Below the pieces are notes generated by a model. It did not search any database, was not told the origin of the DNA, and saw only the letters and a list, made by a program, of their open reading frames with translations. The position numbers and the translations under genes are program-made. A stretch of DNA of 12,396 bases, from NCBI GenBank assembly GCA_004297555.1, contig SCSV01000105.1, forward strand, positions 1 through 12,396, given 5' to 3'. Positions 7,416 through 12,396 of the stretch are shown one piece after another; positions within the stretch are counted from its first letter, which is position 1, and each line of letters opens with the position of its first letter. Source of the stretch: Salinibacterium sp. Its GTDB lineage: Bacteria; Actinomycetota; Actinomycetes; Actinomycetales; Microbacteriaceae.

Positions 7416-8135
7416 ATGAACAACACGGGGCGCGTGCAGCGAACCCCGCTCGCCGATCTCATCGACCCGACTTGGGCCGCGGCGCTCGAACCTGTTGCCC
7501 CGCAGATTGCAGCGATGGGGGACTTTCTGCGCGCCGAGACGGCAGCCGGAAAGCGGTACCTGCCGGCGGGCCAGAACGTCTTGCGCGCATTCTGTTTTCC
7601 GCTGTCGAACGTGCGGGTGTTGATCGTCGGGCAGGACCCGTACCCGAACCCCGGGCATCCGATCGGCCTGTCTTTTGCTGTTGACCGCGCCGTTCGCCCG
7701 CTGCCGCGCAGCCTGCAGAACATCTATCGCGAGCTACGCGACGATCTCGGTATTCCGATCCCCGCGCACGGCGACCTGAGTGCTTGGGCCGAGAACGGCG
7801 CGATGCTGCTGAACCGCGTGCTCACGGTCGAGGCGGGGGCGGCCGGTTCGCACCGCGGCAAGGGCTGGGAAGCGGTGACCGAAGCGGCTATTCGTGCTCT
7901 CGTCGCCCGCAATCAGCCGCTCGTCGCGATTCTGTGGGGCCGGGATGCCGCGGGGTTGACGCCTCTGCTCGGCGCGACTCCGATCATCCAATCGCCGCAT
8001 CCGAGCCCGCTCTCGGCCCAGGGTGGATTCTTCGGATCGCGCCCGTTCAGCCGCGCAAACGAGTTGCTCGTGGCTCAGGGCGCGGCGCCGATCGACTGGA
8101 GAGTCGACCGTGACGCGTCCGAATCGCAGGCGTAG
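7416..8135 (+). CDS. ung: Uracil-DNA glycosylase, family 1
   Basis: Ung removes uracil from DNA as the first step of base-excision repair, acting on deaminated cytosine or misincorporated dUMP. The 239-residue protein has the family-1 motifs: the water-activating loop GQDPYPNPGHPIGLSF with catalytic Asp74 and the thymine-excluding Tyr76, a stacking Phe87, LLNRVLTV with the uracil-reading Asn133, and the minor-groove HPSPLS loop with His195. The Pro after DPY, where E. coli has His, is to my knowledge common in actinobacterial Ung proteins. The start has no ribosome site but has TATTTT 6 nt upstream. The GNAT gene follows after 9 bp, and the -10 box of that gene overlaps the ung stop codon. 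Confidence 0.96.
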   Translation: MNNTGRVQRTPLADLIDPTWAAALEPVAPQIAAMGDFLRAETAAGKRYLPAGQNVLRAFCFPLSNVRVLIVGQDPYPNPGHPIGLSFAVDRAVRPLPRSLQNIYRELRDDLGIPIPAHGDLSAWAENGAMLLNRVLTVEAGAAGSHRGKGWEAVTEAAIRALVARNQPLVAILWGRDAAGLTPLLGATPIIQSPHPSPLSAQGGFFGSRPFSRANELLVAQGAAPIDWRVDRDASESQA

Positions 8136-8138
8136 GAT
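8110..8138 (+). promoter_or_regulatory. Candidate promoter of the GNAT gene, overlapping the ung stop
   Basis: GTGACG (8110-8115), a 17-bp spacer and TAGGAT (8133-8138) lie 6 nt before the GNAT ATG. The first three bases of the -10 box are the ung stop codon TAG. No ribosome site precedes the ATG, so the transcript is probably leaderless. Confidence 0.55.
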
Positions 8139-8144
8139 CGCTGC

Positions 8145-8723
8145 ATGCTGGAGGAGGAGTATCAGGCCCGCCGTCGCCTCCCGCCGCATCTCAGACCGCA
8201 GCCTGCGCCCGAGACACCGTTCGAGTACACGATTCGGGATGCCACGGAAATCGACCTTCCGGCCATCCTGTTGATCTACAACCACTACGTGCGCAACTCG
8301 ACGGTCACCTTTGACGAGAAGGCCATGACGCTCACCGCGATGAAGCGCAAGTTCGAGAAGATCCAGTCGAAGGGCCTGCCGTTCATCCTCGCTGAGAACC
8401 CGGCGCAGCAGATTTTGGGGTTCGCGTTCGTGTACCCGTGGCGCGAGAAGGCGTCCTATCGGTTCACGGTCGAGAACTCGATCTACCTGGGGCCGACCGC
8501 CACCGGCAAGGGCCTCGGCAAGGCGCTCTTGGGTGAGCTCATGGAGCGGGCGAGAGCGGCGGGCATTAAGGAGATCATCGCTGTCATCGCCGACCGGGGC
8601 GCGGATGCCTCAATAGAGATGCACCGCAAGTTCGGCTTCAAGCAGGTCGGTCATATGGGCCGGGTCGGCTTCAAGTTCGACCGCTGGCTCGGCACCGTGA
8701 TGATGCAGAAGTCGCTCAAGTAA
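8145..8723 (+). CDS. GNAT acetyltransferase, phosphinothricin/methionine-sulfone type
   Basis: This 192-residue cytoplasmic acetyl-CoA-dependent N-acetyltransferase fits the PAT/Bar/MnaT group from residue 29 onward: IRDATEIDLPAI, then IYNHYVRNSTVTF (44-56), WREKASYRFTVENSIYL with Glu110 (99-115), the acetyl-CoA pyrophosphate loop around GPTATGKGLGKALL (116-129), and MHRKFGFKQVGHMGRVGFKF (159-178). Members acetylate small amino acid analogues such as phosphinothricin or methionine sulfoximine. Housekeeping members are common and do not by themselves show herbicide resistance. A 28-residue charged, Pro-rich N-terminal extension precedes the domain. It is retained because the -10 box points to this ATG. 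The stop lies 1 bp from the stop of the convergent lipoprotein gene. Confidence 0.88.
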   Translation: MLEEEYQARRRLPPHLRPQPAPETPFEYTIRDATEIDLPAILLIYNHYVRNSTVTFDEKAMTLTAMKRKFEKIQSKGLPFILAENPAQQILGFAFVYPWREKASYRFTVENSIYLGPTATGKGLGKALLGELMERARAAGIKEIIAVIADRGADASIEMHRKFGFKQVGHMGRVGFKFDRWLGTVMMQKSLK

Positions 8724-8724
8724 C

Positions 8725-9339
8725 TCAGGCTGCGCGGTACACAGCCTTCGCAACGTCGTCGGCGATCGCTTGGCATTCTTCCGACTTGGCGAGACCGCCC
8801 TTGGTGCTAATCACCGAGATCCAGCTGTCTGAACGCAACACGTTGAGAATCGCGGGCGCCTCGGTGGTGTCGCCCTGCTCGCCGAAGGTGTTGGTGTTGC
8901 CGGCGGTGCCAGCATTGAGGCCTTGGGCGATCAGGGTGTCGATGATCGGCGAGCGGTTCTCGGCTGTGAGGGGGGCGGCGGACACCGTGAATGCGCTGTT
9001 GTTGCTGGCGTTATCGCCCCATATGCAGGTGAGCCCGCCAGCCTGCTCTTCAGGAGTCTCGTCCGCGAGGTAGTCGTTGCCGAACTTGCCTCCCGGGCCG
9101 CCGAGCAGCACGAGGTGCTCCGCAGTGAACGAGTCGCGGCGGCTCTGCGGCAGCAGTTGCTCGCAGTCCGTCGGCTGTTCGTACACCATCGGGACGGCCG
9201 TCGGTGTCGGGCTCGGGCTGGCGTCTGCGGTCGGGGTCTCGCTTGGTTCCACGGTTTGTGGGGCCGCACACGCCGTGAGTGCGAGCACTGCAATGGACGT
9301 GATCGCGACGAGCGCGCTTGTCGATCGGATGGTGGGCAT
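8725..9339 (-). CDS. Secreted lipoprotein, family unknown
   Basis: This is a 204-residue predicted lipoprotein. A short basic start (MPTIR) and hydrophobic stretch lead to the lipobox LTAC, with Cys24 as the lipid-modified residue. A low-complexity Pro/Thr/Ser/Glu linker (residues 27-50) then tethers a small extracytoplasmic domain. That domain holds Cys59, Cys105 (in LTCIWGD) and Cys189, so one disulfide is possible. The DCEQLLP and LTCIWGD patterns loosely recall DUF3558-like actinobacterial lipoproteins, but I cannot assign it. The start was set at 9339 because AAGGGG stands 5 nt before the ATG and it places the signal peptide at the N-terminus. A longer frame to 9525 would overlap the preceding gene. 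It follows the arginase-like gene by 40 bp and may be cotranscribed with it. Confidence 0.85.
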   Translation of the reverse strand: MPTIRSTSALVAITSIAVLALTACAAPQTVEPSETPTADASPSPTPTAVPMVYEQPTDCEQLLPQSRRDSFTAEHLVLLGGPGGKFGNDYLADETPEEQAGGLTCIWGDNASNNSAFTVSAAPLTAENRSPIIDTLIAQGLNAGTAGNTNTFGEQGDTTEAPAILNVLRSDSWISVISTKGGLAKSEECQAIADDVAKAVYRAA

Positions 9340-9379
9340 GGGTCCCCTTTCGCACTCGAAACCTACATGACTGCGGGGT

Positions 9380-10213
9380 TCAACTGCCAGAGGTGAAAGC
9401 ACCCACCAGTCGGAGGATCGTCGGCAGGTCATCCACCGCATCGCTCGCCGCTGCGGGCGCGAATTCGGTGATGCCGGCGCCCGCGAGCTCAAATCCTGCG
9501 ACGAGGGCCTTGACCGTTTTGACAAGGGTGTCTGCGGTCATCCCGAATGGTTCTGGGTAGCCGAGCCCGGTGAAGGCGCCCGGGTCGAGCACATCGAGAT
9601 CGACGTGAATGTACACACTCCTCGCGCCGGTCTTCTTGACCGCGGCGACAACGCTCTTGGCGGTCGCATCGGCAACGCCGATGCTGCGCAGCGAGGTGCG
9701 ATCGAGAAACTCGGCCTCCGAGACATCAAAAGCCCGGGCCCCGACCAGGATCACGCGGTCTGTTGTCAACGGCGTCGCCGGCACCAGGGCGGCCGGTCCT
9801 TCGCCGAGCAGTGTGCGCAACACCATTCCGCCGAACGCGCCGGAGGGGCTCGACTCGACAGTGTTCAGATCGGGATGCGCGTCGAACCAGACCACCGCGA
9901 CATTCTCCGCGCCCTCGCCCGAGAGCACGTGAGCGATGGCGCCGAGTTCCACACCGCAATCGCCGCCGATGGTGACCGCCGGGCCGGTGATGCTTTCCAG
10001 CACCTCAGCCAGGCGGTCGCGCACAACCGCGACCGAACTCATGCGGTGGATGCCCGTGCCCTGCTCGTCACCCGCCTCGAGCGGCACGTCCACCACACGG
10101 GTCATCGCCGAGGGCAGATCCCCACGGATGGCTTCAGCCCCATCAACAAGCCGCATTGCGCGAGCAGAACCCGAGCCTTGCCATTGCGGAACGACGACGA
10201 AGGTGATGGCCAT
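9380..10213 (-). CDS. Arginase/agmatinase (ureohydrolase) fold protein with altered active site
   Basis: This 277-residue cytoplasmic protein has the ureohydrolase metal motifs: GGDC (residues 83-86), DAHPD (111-115) and DLDVLDP (205-211), with EFAPA (250-254) near the substrate end. Arginases bind two Mn ions through H, D, H, D, D and D. Here Asp111, His113, Asp115, Asp205 and Asp207 are kept, but the first His, in the usual GGDH, is Cys86. The SGAFGGM segment (124-130) has Gly where arginases carry the catalytic His of NxHG. True arginase, agmatinase or formiminoglutamase activity is therefore doubtful, and it may act on another guanidino or amide substrate or be inactive. No arginine-catabolism gene is adjacent. 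The ATG at 10213 lacks a ribosome site but has GATACT 6 nt upstream. The fold is certain; the reaction is not. Confidence 0.88.
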   Translation of the reverse strand: MAITFVVVPQWQGSGSARAMRLVDGAEAIRGDLPSAMTRVVDVPLEAGDEQGTGIHRMSSVAVVRDRLAEVLESITGPAVTIGGDCGVELGAIAHVLSGEGAENVAVVWFDAHPDLNTVESSPSGAFGGMVLRTLLGEGPAALVPATPLTTDRVILVGARAFDVSEAEFLDRTSLRSIGVADATAKSVVAAVKKTGARSVYIHVDLDVLDPGAFTGLGYPEPFGMTADTLVKTVKALVAGFELAGAGITEFAPAAASDAVDDLPTILRLVGAFTSGS

Positions 10214-10219
10214 CTGTCA

Positions 10220-10225
10220 AGTATC
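10220..10225 (-). promoter_or_regulatory. Candidate -10 box of the arginase-like gene
   Basis: GATACT on the minus strand ends 6 nt before the ATG, in the 38-bp gap after pckG. No ribosome site is present, so the mRNA is probably leaderless. The box lies in a 12-mer (10217-10228) identical to the one before metX. A -35 box is not evident. Confidence 0.45.
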
Positions 10226-10251
10226 GCGAAACCTAGGACTCGCGAGACGAT

Positions 10252-12072
10252 TCAGGACAGGTTTTTGCGCAGCGTTTCGAGTTGCTTGGTGACGCCTGCC
10301 GGGACGCGCCCGTCGAAGGTGTCGAAGAACGTTTCGGTGGAGTCGGTCTCGGTGAGCCAGAGCGCCTTGTCAATTGCAAACAACTCGTCCATGTCCGCGT
10401 CGGTCACATCAAGGCCGTCGATGTTGAGCGCACCCTTTGCCGGGAGCAGCCCGATCGCGCTGTCCGTTGCCGCAACCGCACCATCGACCCGGTCGAGGAT
10501 CCACGCGATGACGCGCGAGTTCTCGCCGAAGCCAGGCCAGAGGAAGCGGCCGTCGGTACCCTTGCGGAACCAGTTGACCTGGAAGATGCGCGGAACCGAG
10601 TCGCCCAGGTCGGCTCCCACCGAGAGCCAGTGCGCCCAGTGGTCGGCCATGTTGTATCCGCAGAACGGCAGCATCGCGAAGGGGTCACGGCGAAGCTCGC
10701 CGAGGGTTCCTTCCGCAGCAGCGGTGCGCTCCGAGGAGATCGTGGCGCCGAGGTAGACGCCGTGCTCCCAGTCGCGGGCTTCGAGAACAAGCGGCACGTT
10801 GGTGGCGCGGCGACCACCGAAGATGATCGCGTCGATGACAACGCCCTCGGGGTCTTCCCAGTCGTCCGAGATGCTCGGGCACTGGCGCGCAGCCACCGTG
10901 AACCGGGCGTTCGGGTGGGCGGCGAGGCGGCCGGACTCGGGAGTCCAGTCGTTGCCCTGCCAGTCGATGACGTGCTCCGGGGGAGTGTCGGTCATGCCCT
11001 CCCACCAGACGTCGCCGGTGTCGGTGAGCGCGACGTTCGTGAAGACGGTGTTTCCCCAGATGGTCTCCATCGCCGTGGCGTTGGTGCCGAACCCGGTTCC
11101 CGGCGCGACGCCGAAGAACCCGGCTTCGGGGTTGATGGCGCGCAAGCGGCCATCCGCACCCTTGCCGAGCCAGGCGATGTCGTCGCCGATCGTCTCGATC
11201 TTCCAGCCCGGAATCGTCGCCTTCATCATCGCGAGGTTGGTCTTGCCACAAGCGCTCGGGAATGCCGCCGCAAGGTGGAAGACGCGACCGCGCGGGTTGG
11301 TGACCTTGATGATGAGCATGTGCTCGGCGAGCCATCCCTCATCACGAGCGATGACGGATGCGATGCGCAGCGCGAACGACTTCTTCGCGAGCAGGGCGTT
11401 GCCGCCGTAAGCGGAGCCGAACGACCAGATCTCGCGAGTGTCGGGGAAGTGCGAAATGTACTTGGTCTCGTTGCAGGGCCACGCGACATCCACCTGACCC
11501 GGCTTGAGCGGGGAGCCGACACTGTGGATGGCGCGCACCCATTCGGTGTCGTCGCCAATCAGTTCGAGCGCGGCGGAACCCATGCGGGTCATCACGGCCA
11601 TGCTGATGACGACGTAGGGGGAGTCAGTGATCTGCACGCCGAACTTGGAGAGCGGCGAGCCGAGCGGGCCCATCGAGAACGGCATGACGTACATCGTGCG
11701 ACCAGTCATGCAGCCCTGGAACAGGCCGTCGAGGGTCGAACGCATCTCGGCCGGGTCGCGCCAGTTGTTGGTGGGGCCGGCCTCTTCGGGCGTCTCTGAG
11801 CAGATGAAGGTGCGGGCCTCAACACGAGCGACGTCACTGGGGTCGCTGCGCGCGAGGAAGCTGTGGGGGCGGTGCTCAGGGTTGAGCTGCGTCAGGGTGC
11901 CGGACTCGACCATGGACTGTGCCAGGGCGTCCCATTCCGACTGAGAGCCGTCGCACCAGACGACCTCATCGGGCGAAGTAATGGCGGCAATCTCGTCAAC
12001 CCAGGCAACGATCGCTTCGTTAGCGCCGGCTGGGGCTGGTGACTGCTCTCGGACCGCGGCGGCAATGCTCAT
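10252..12072 (-). CDS. pckG: Phosphoenolpyruvate carboxykinase (GTP)
   Basis: This enzyme converts oxaloacetate and GTP to PEP, CO2 and GDP, the entry step of gluconeogenesis from TCA intermediates or acetate. The 606 residues match the GTP-dependent family in length and motifs: ARSDPSDVARVEARTFIC with Arg83 (74-91), the Mn ligands Lys231 and His251, the P-loop FPSACGKTNLAMM (271-283) with reactive Cys275 and Lys277, kinase-2 IGDDIAWL with Asp297/Asp298, and NPEAGFFGVAPGT (314-326). The start at 12072 has AAGGA 7 nt upstream. A frame 13 codons longer was rejected because the extra codons lie in the leader and include the ribosome site. It is transcribed away from the XRE-type regulator, with a perfect inverted repeat in the shared 114-bp gap. 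Confidence 0.97.
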   Translation of the reverse strand: MSIAAAVREQSPAPAGANEAIVAWVDEIAAITSPDEVVWCDGSQSEWDALAQSMVESGTLTQLNPEHRPHSFLARSDPSDVARVEARTFICSETPEEAGPTNNWRDPAEMRSTLDGLFQGCMTGRTMYVMPFSMGPLGSPLSKFGVQITDSPYVVISMAVMTRMGSAALELIGDDTEWVRAIHSVGSPLKPGQVDVAWPCNETKYISHFPDTREIWSFGSAYGGNALLAKKSFALRIASVIARDEGWLAEHMLIIKVTNPRGRVFHLAAAFPSACGKTNLAMMKATIPGWKIETIGDDIAWLGKGADGRLRAINPEAGFFGVAPGTGFGTNATAMETIWGNTVFTNVALTDTGDVWWEGMTDTPPEHVIDWQGNDWTPESGRLAAHPNARFTVAARQCPSISDDWEDPEGVVIDAIIFGGRRATNVPLVLEARDWEHGVYLGATISSERTAAAEGTLGELRRDPFAMLPFCGYNMADHWAHWLSVGADLGDSVPRIFQVNWFRKGTDGRFLWPGFGENSRVIAWILDRVDGAVAATDSAIGLLPAKGALNIDGLDVTDADMDELFAIDKALWLTETDSTETFFDTFDGRVPAGVTKQLETLRKNLS

Positions 12073-12135
12073 GGCAGTTCCTTTCCGAGCGAAGAAGGGG
12101 GTGTTCTTCAACTATGGGGGACCCTAGGACCTGTC

Positions 12136-12166
12136 ATTCTACAATCCGGGTCGAAAGATCGGGCAA
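12136..12166 (-). promoter_or_regulatory. Candidate pckG promoter
   Basis: On the minus strand TAGAAT (12136-12141) is a strong actinobacterial -10 box, and TTGCCC (12161-12166) may serve as a -35 box at a long 19-bp spacing. The transcript would have a leader of about 55-60 nt with a standard ribosome site. The inverted repeat at 12152-12173 overlaps the -35 and spacer. Confidence 0.55.
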
Positions 12167-12173
12167 TCTTTCG
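12152..12173. promoter_or_regulatory. Perfect 8-bp inverted repeat, candidate operator of the divergent pair
   Basis: CGAAAGAT (12152-12159) and ATCTTTCG (12166-12173) are perfect inverted arms around a 6-bp spacer, so the centres of the arms are 14 bp apart. The site lies in the -35/spacer region of the pckG promoter and directly behind the -10 box of the regulator gene. A protein bound there could repress both. The XRE-type regulator encoded next door is the obvious candidate, but this is inferred from position. Confidence 0.6.
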
Positions 12174-12174
12174 C

Positions 12175-12180
12175 TATTCT
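12175..12180 (+). promoter_or_regulatory. Candidate -10 box of the XRE-type regulator gene
   Basis: TATTCT ends 6 nt before the ATG at 12187 and starts one base after the inverted repeat. The AAGG next to the ATG is too close to serve as a ribosome site, so a leaderless mRNA is likely. Confidence 0.5.
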
Positions 12181-12186
12181 CAAGGT

Positions 12187-12396
12187 ATGAGTGATCTTGT
12201 AACCCTCGGACAGCGAATTCGACATTTCCGCACGGCTGCTGGATTGACCCTCGATCAGCTCGGCGAAAAGGTCGGAATTGCGGGGAGCCAGCTCTCGCTC
12301 CTCGAAAATGGCCGCCGAGAACCGCGCCTGACACTGCTCACCGCTATCGCCGGTGTGGTCGGCATTCAGCTGACCGATCTGCTTGATGAAGCCCCG
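12187..12396 (+). CDS. XRE-family transcriptional regulator, N-terminal part (RamB-like?)
   Basis: Only the first 70 residues are in the window and the frame is open at the right edge. Residues 7-65 form a Cro/CI-type helix-turn-helix: LGQRIRHFRTAAGLTLDQLG, then a recognition-helix segment around SQLSLLENGRREPRLTLL. Actinobacterial RamB proteins start in this way and continue into an IrrE-like metallopeptidase domain and an acyl-CoA-sensing C-terminal region. They control acetate and glyoxylate genes. The position divergent to pckG would suit that role, but the diagnostic domains lie outside the window. Autoregulation through the inverted repeat at 12152-12173 is plausible. The HTH is certain; the RamB assignment is tentative. 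Confidence 0.85.
   Translation, partial: MSDLVTLGQRIRHFRTAAGLTLDQLGEKVGIAGSQLSLLENGRREPRLTLLTAIAGVVGIQLTDLLDEAP

Noticed and set aside
9340..9525. 62-residue N-terminal extension of the lipoprotein
   Set aside because: It would overlap the arginase-like gene and bury the signal peptide, while a good ribosome site precedes the ATG at 9339.
10282..11799. Long open frame of 505 codons antisense to pckG
   Set aside because: pckG is unmistakable with full-length family motifs; the antisense frame is a GC-rich shadow with no recognisable domain. The same holds for the 369-codon frame at 2183-3292 antisense to metX.
12073..12111. 13-residue N-terminal extension of PEP carboxykinase
   Set aside because: The region contains the AAGGA ribosome site for the ATG at 12072.

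Overview
The window reads as ordinary chromosomal DNA of a high-GC actinobacterium. The best guess is Microbacteriaceae, a Salinibacterium- or Leifsonia-like lineage. This rests on the G/C-rich third codon positions, the style of the proteins (a MetX opening MDWQTSED, a GTP-type PEP carboxykinase) and the many start codons that sit 6-8 nt behind a -10-like box, as in leaderless actinobacterial mRNAs. The taxon is inferred, not proven. I see no insertion sequence, phage gene, CRISPR array, rRNA or tRNA, and no single novel system.

Layout. (1) 1-1851, minus strand: a NarL-type sensor histidine kinase whose stop overlaps the start of a six-helix membrane protein that runs off the left edge; no response regulator is visible. 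(2) 1852-2119: a 268-bp gene-free stretch with the metX terminator, other hairpins and a repeated GGTG-N3-CACC element in front of the kinase. (3) 2120-4688, minus strand: metY then metX, the direct-sulfhydrylation route from homoserine to homocysteine. (4) 4828-6288, plus strand: a 14-helix DHA2-type MFS exporter, convergent with and directly abutting (5) 6289-7383, minus strand: an integral-membrane acyltransferase-3 protein. (6) 7416-8723, plus strand: ung, then a phosphinothricin-acetyltransferase-like GNAT. (7) 8725-10213, minus strand: an arginase-fold protein followed by a lipoprotein. (8) 10252-12072, minus strand: pckG. (9) 12187-12396, plus strand: the first 70 residues of an XRE-type regulator, divergent from pckG, with a perfect inverted repeat between them.

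How they fit together. MetX acetylates homoserine and MetY exchanges the acetyl group for sulfide. PEP carboxykinase links the TCA cycle to gluconeogenesis, and the divergent regulator, possibly of the RamB acetate/short-chain acyl type, is a natural candidate to control it. The other genes (exporter, acyltransferase, DNA repair glycosylase, GNAT, arginase-like protein, lipoprotein) look functionally independent and are packed very tightly.

The items most worth a second look are the arginase-like protein, which has lost two residues important in arginases; the 8-bp inverted repeat between pckG and the regulator; the paired repeats upstream of the kinase; and a 12-bp identical -10 element in front of both metX and the arginase-like gene.
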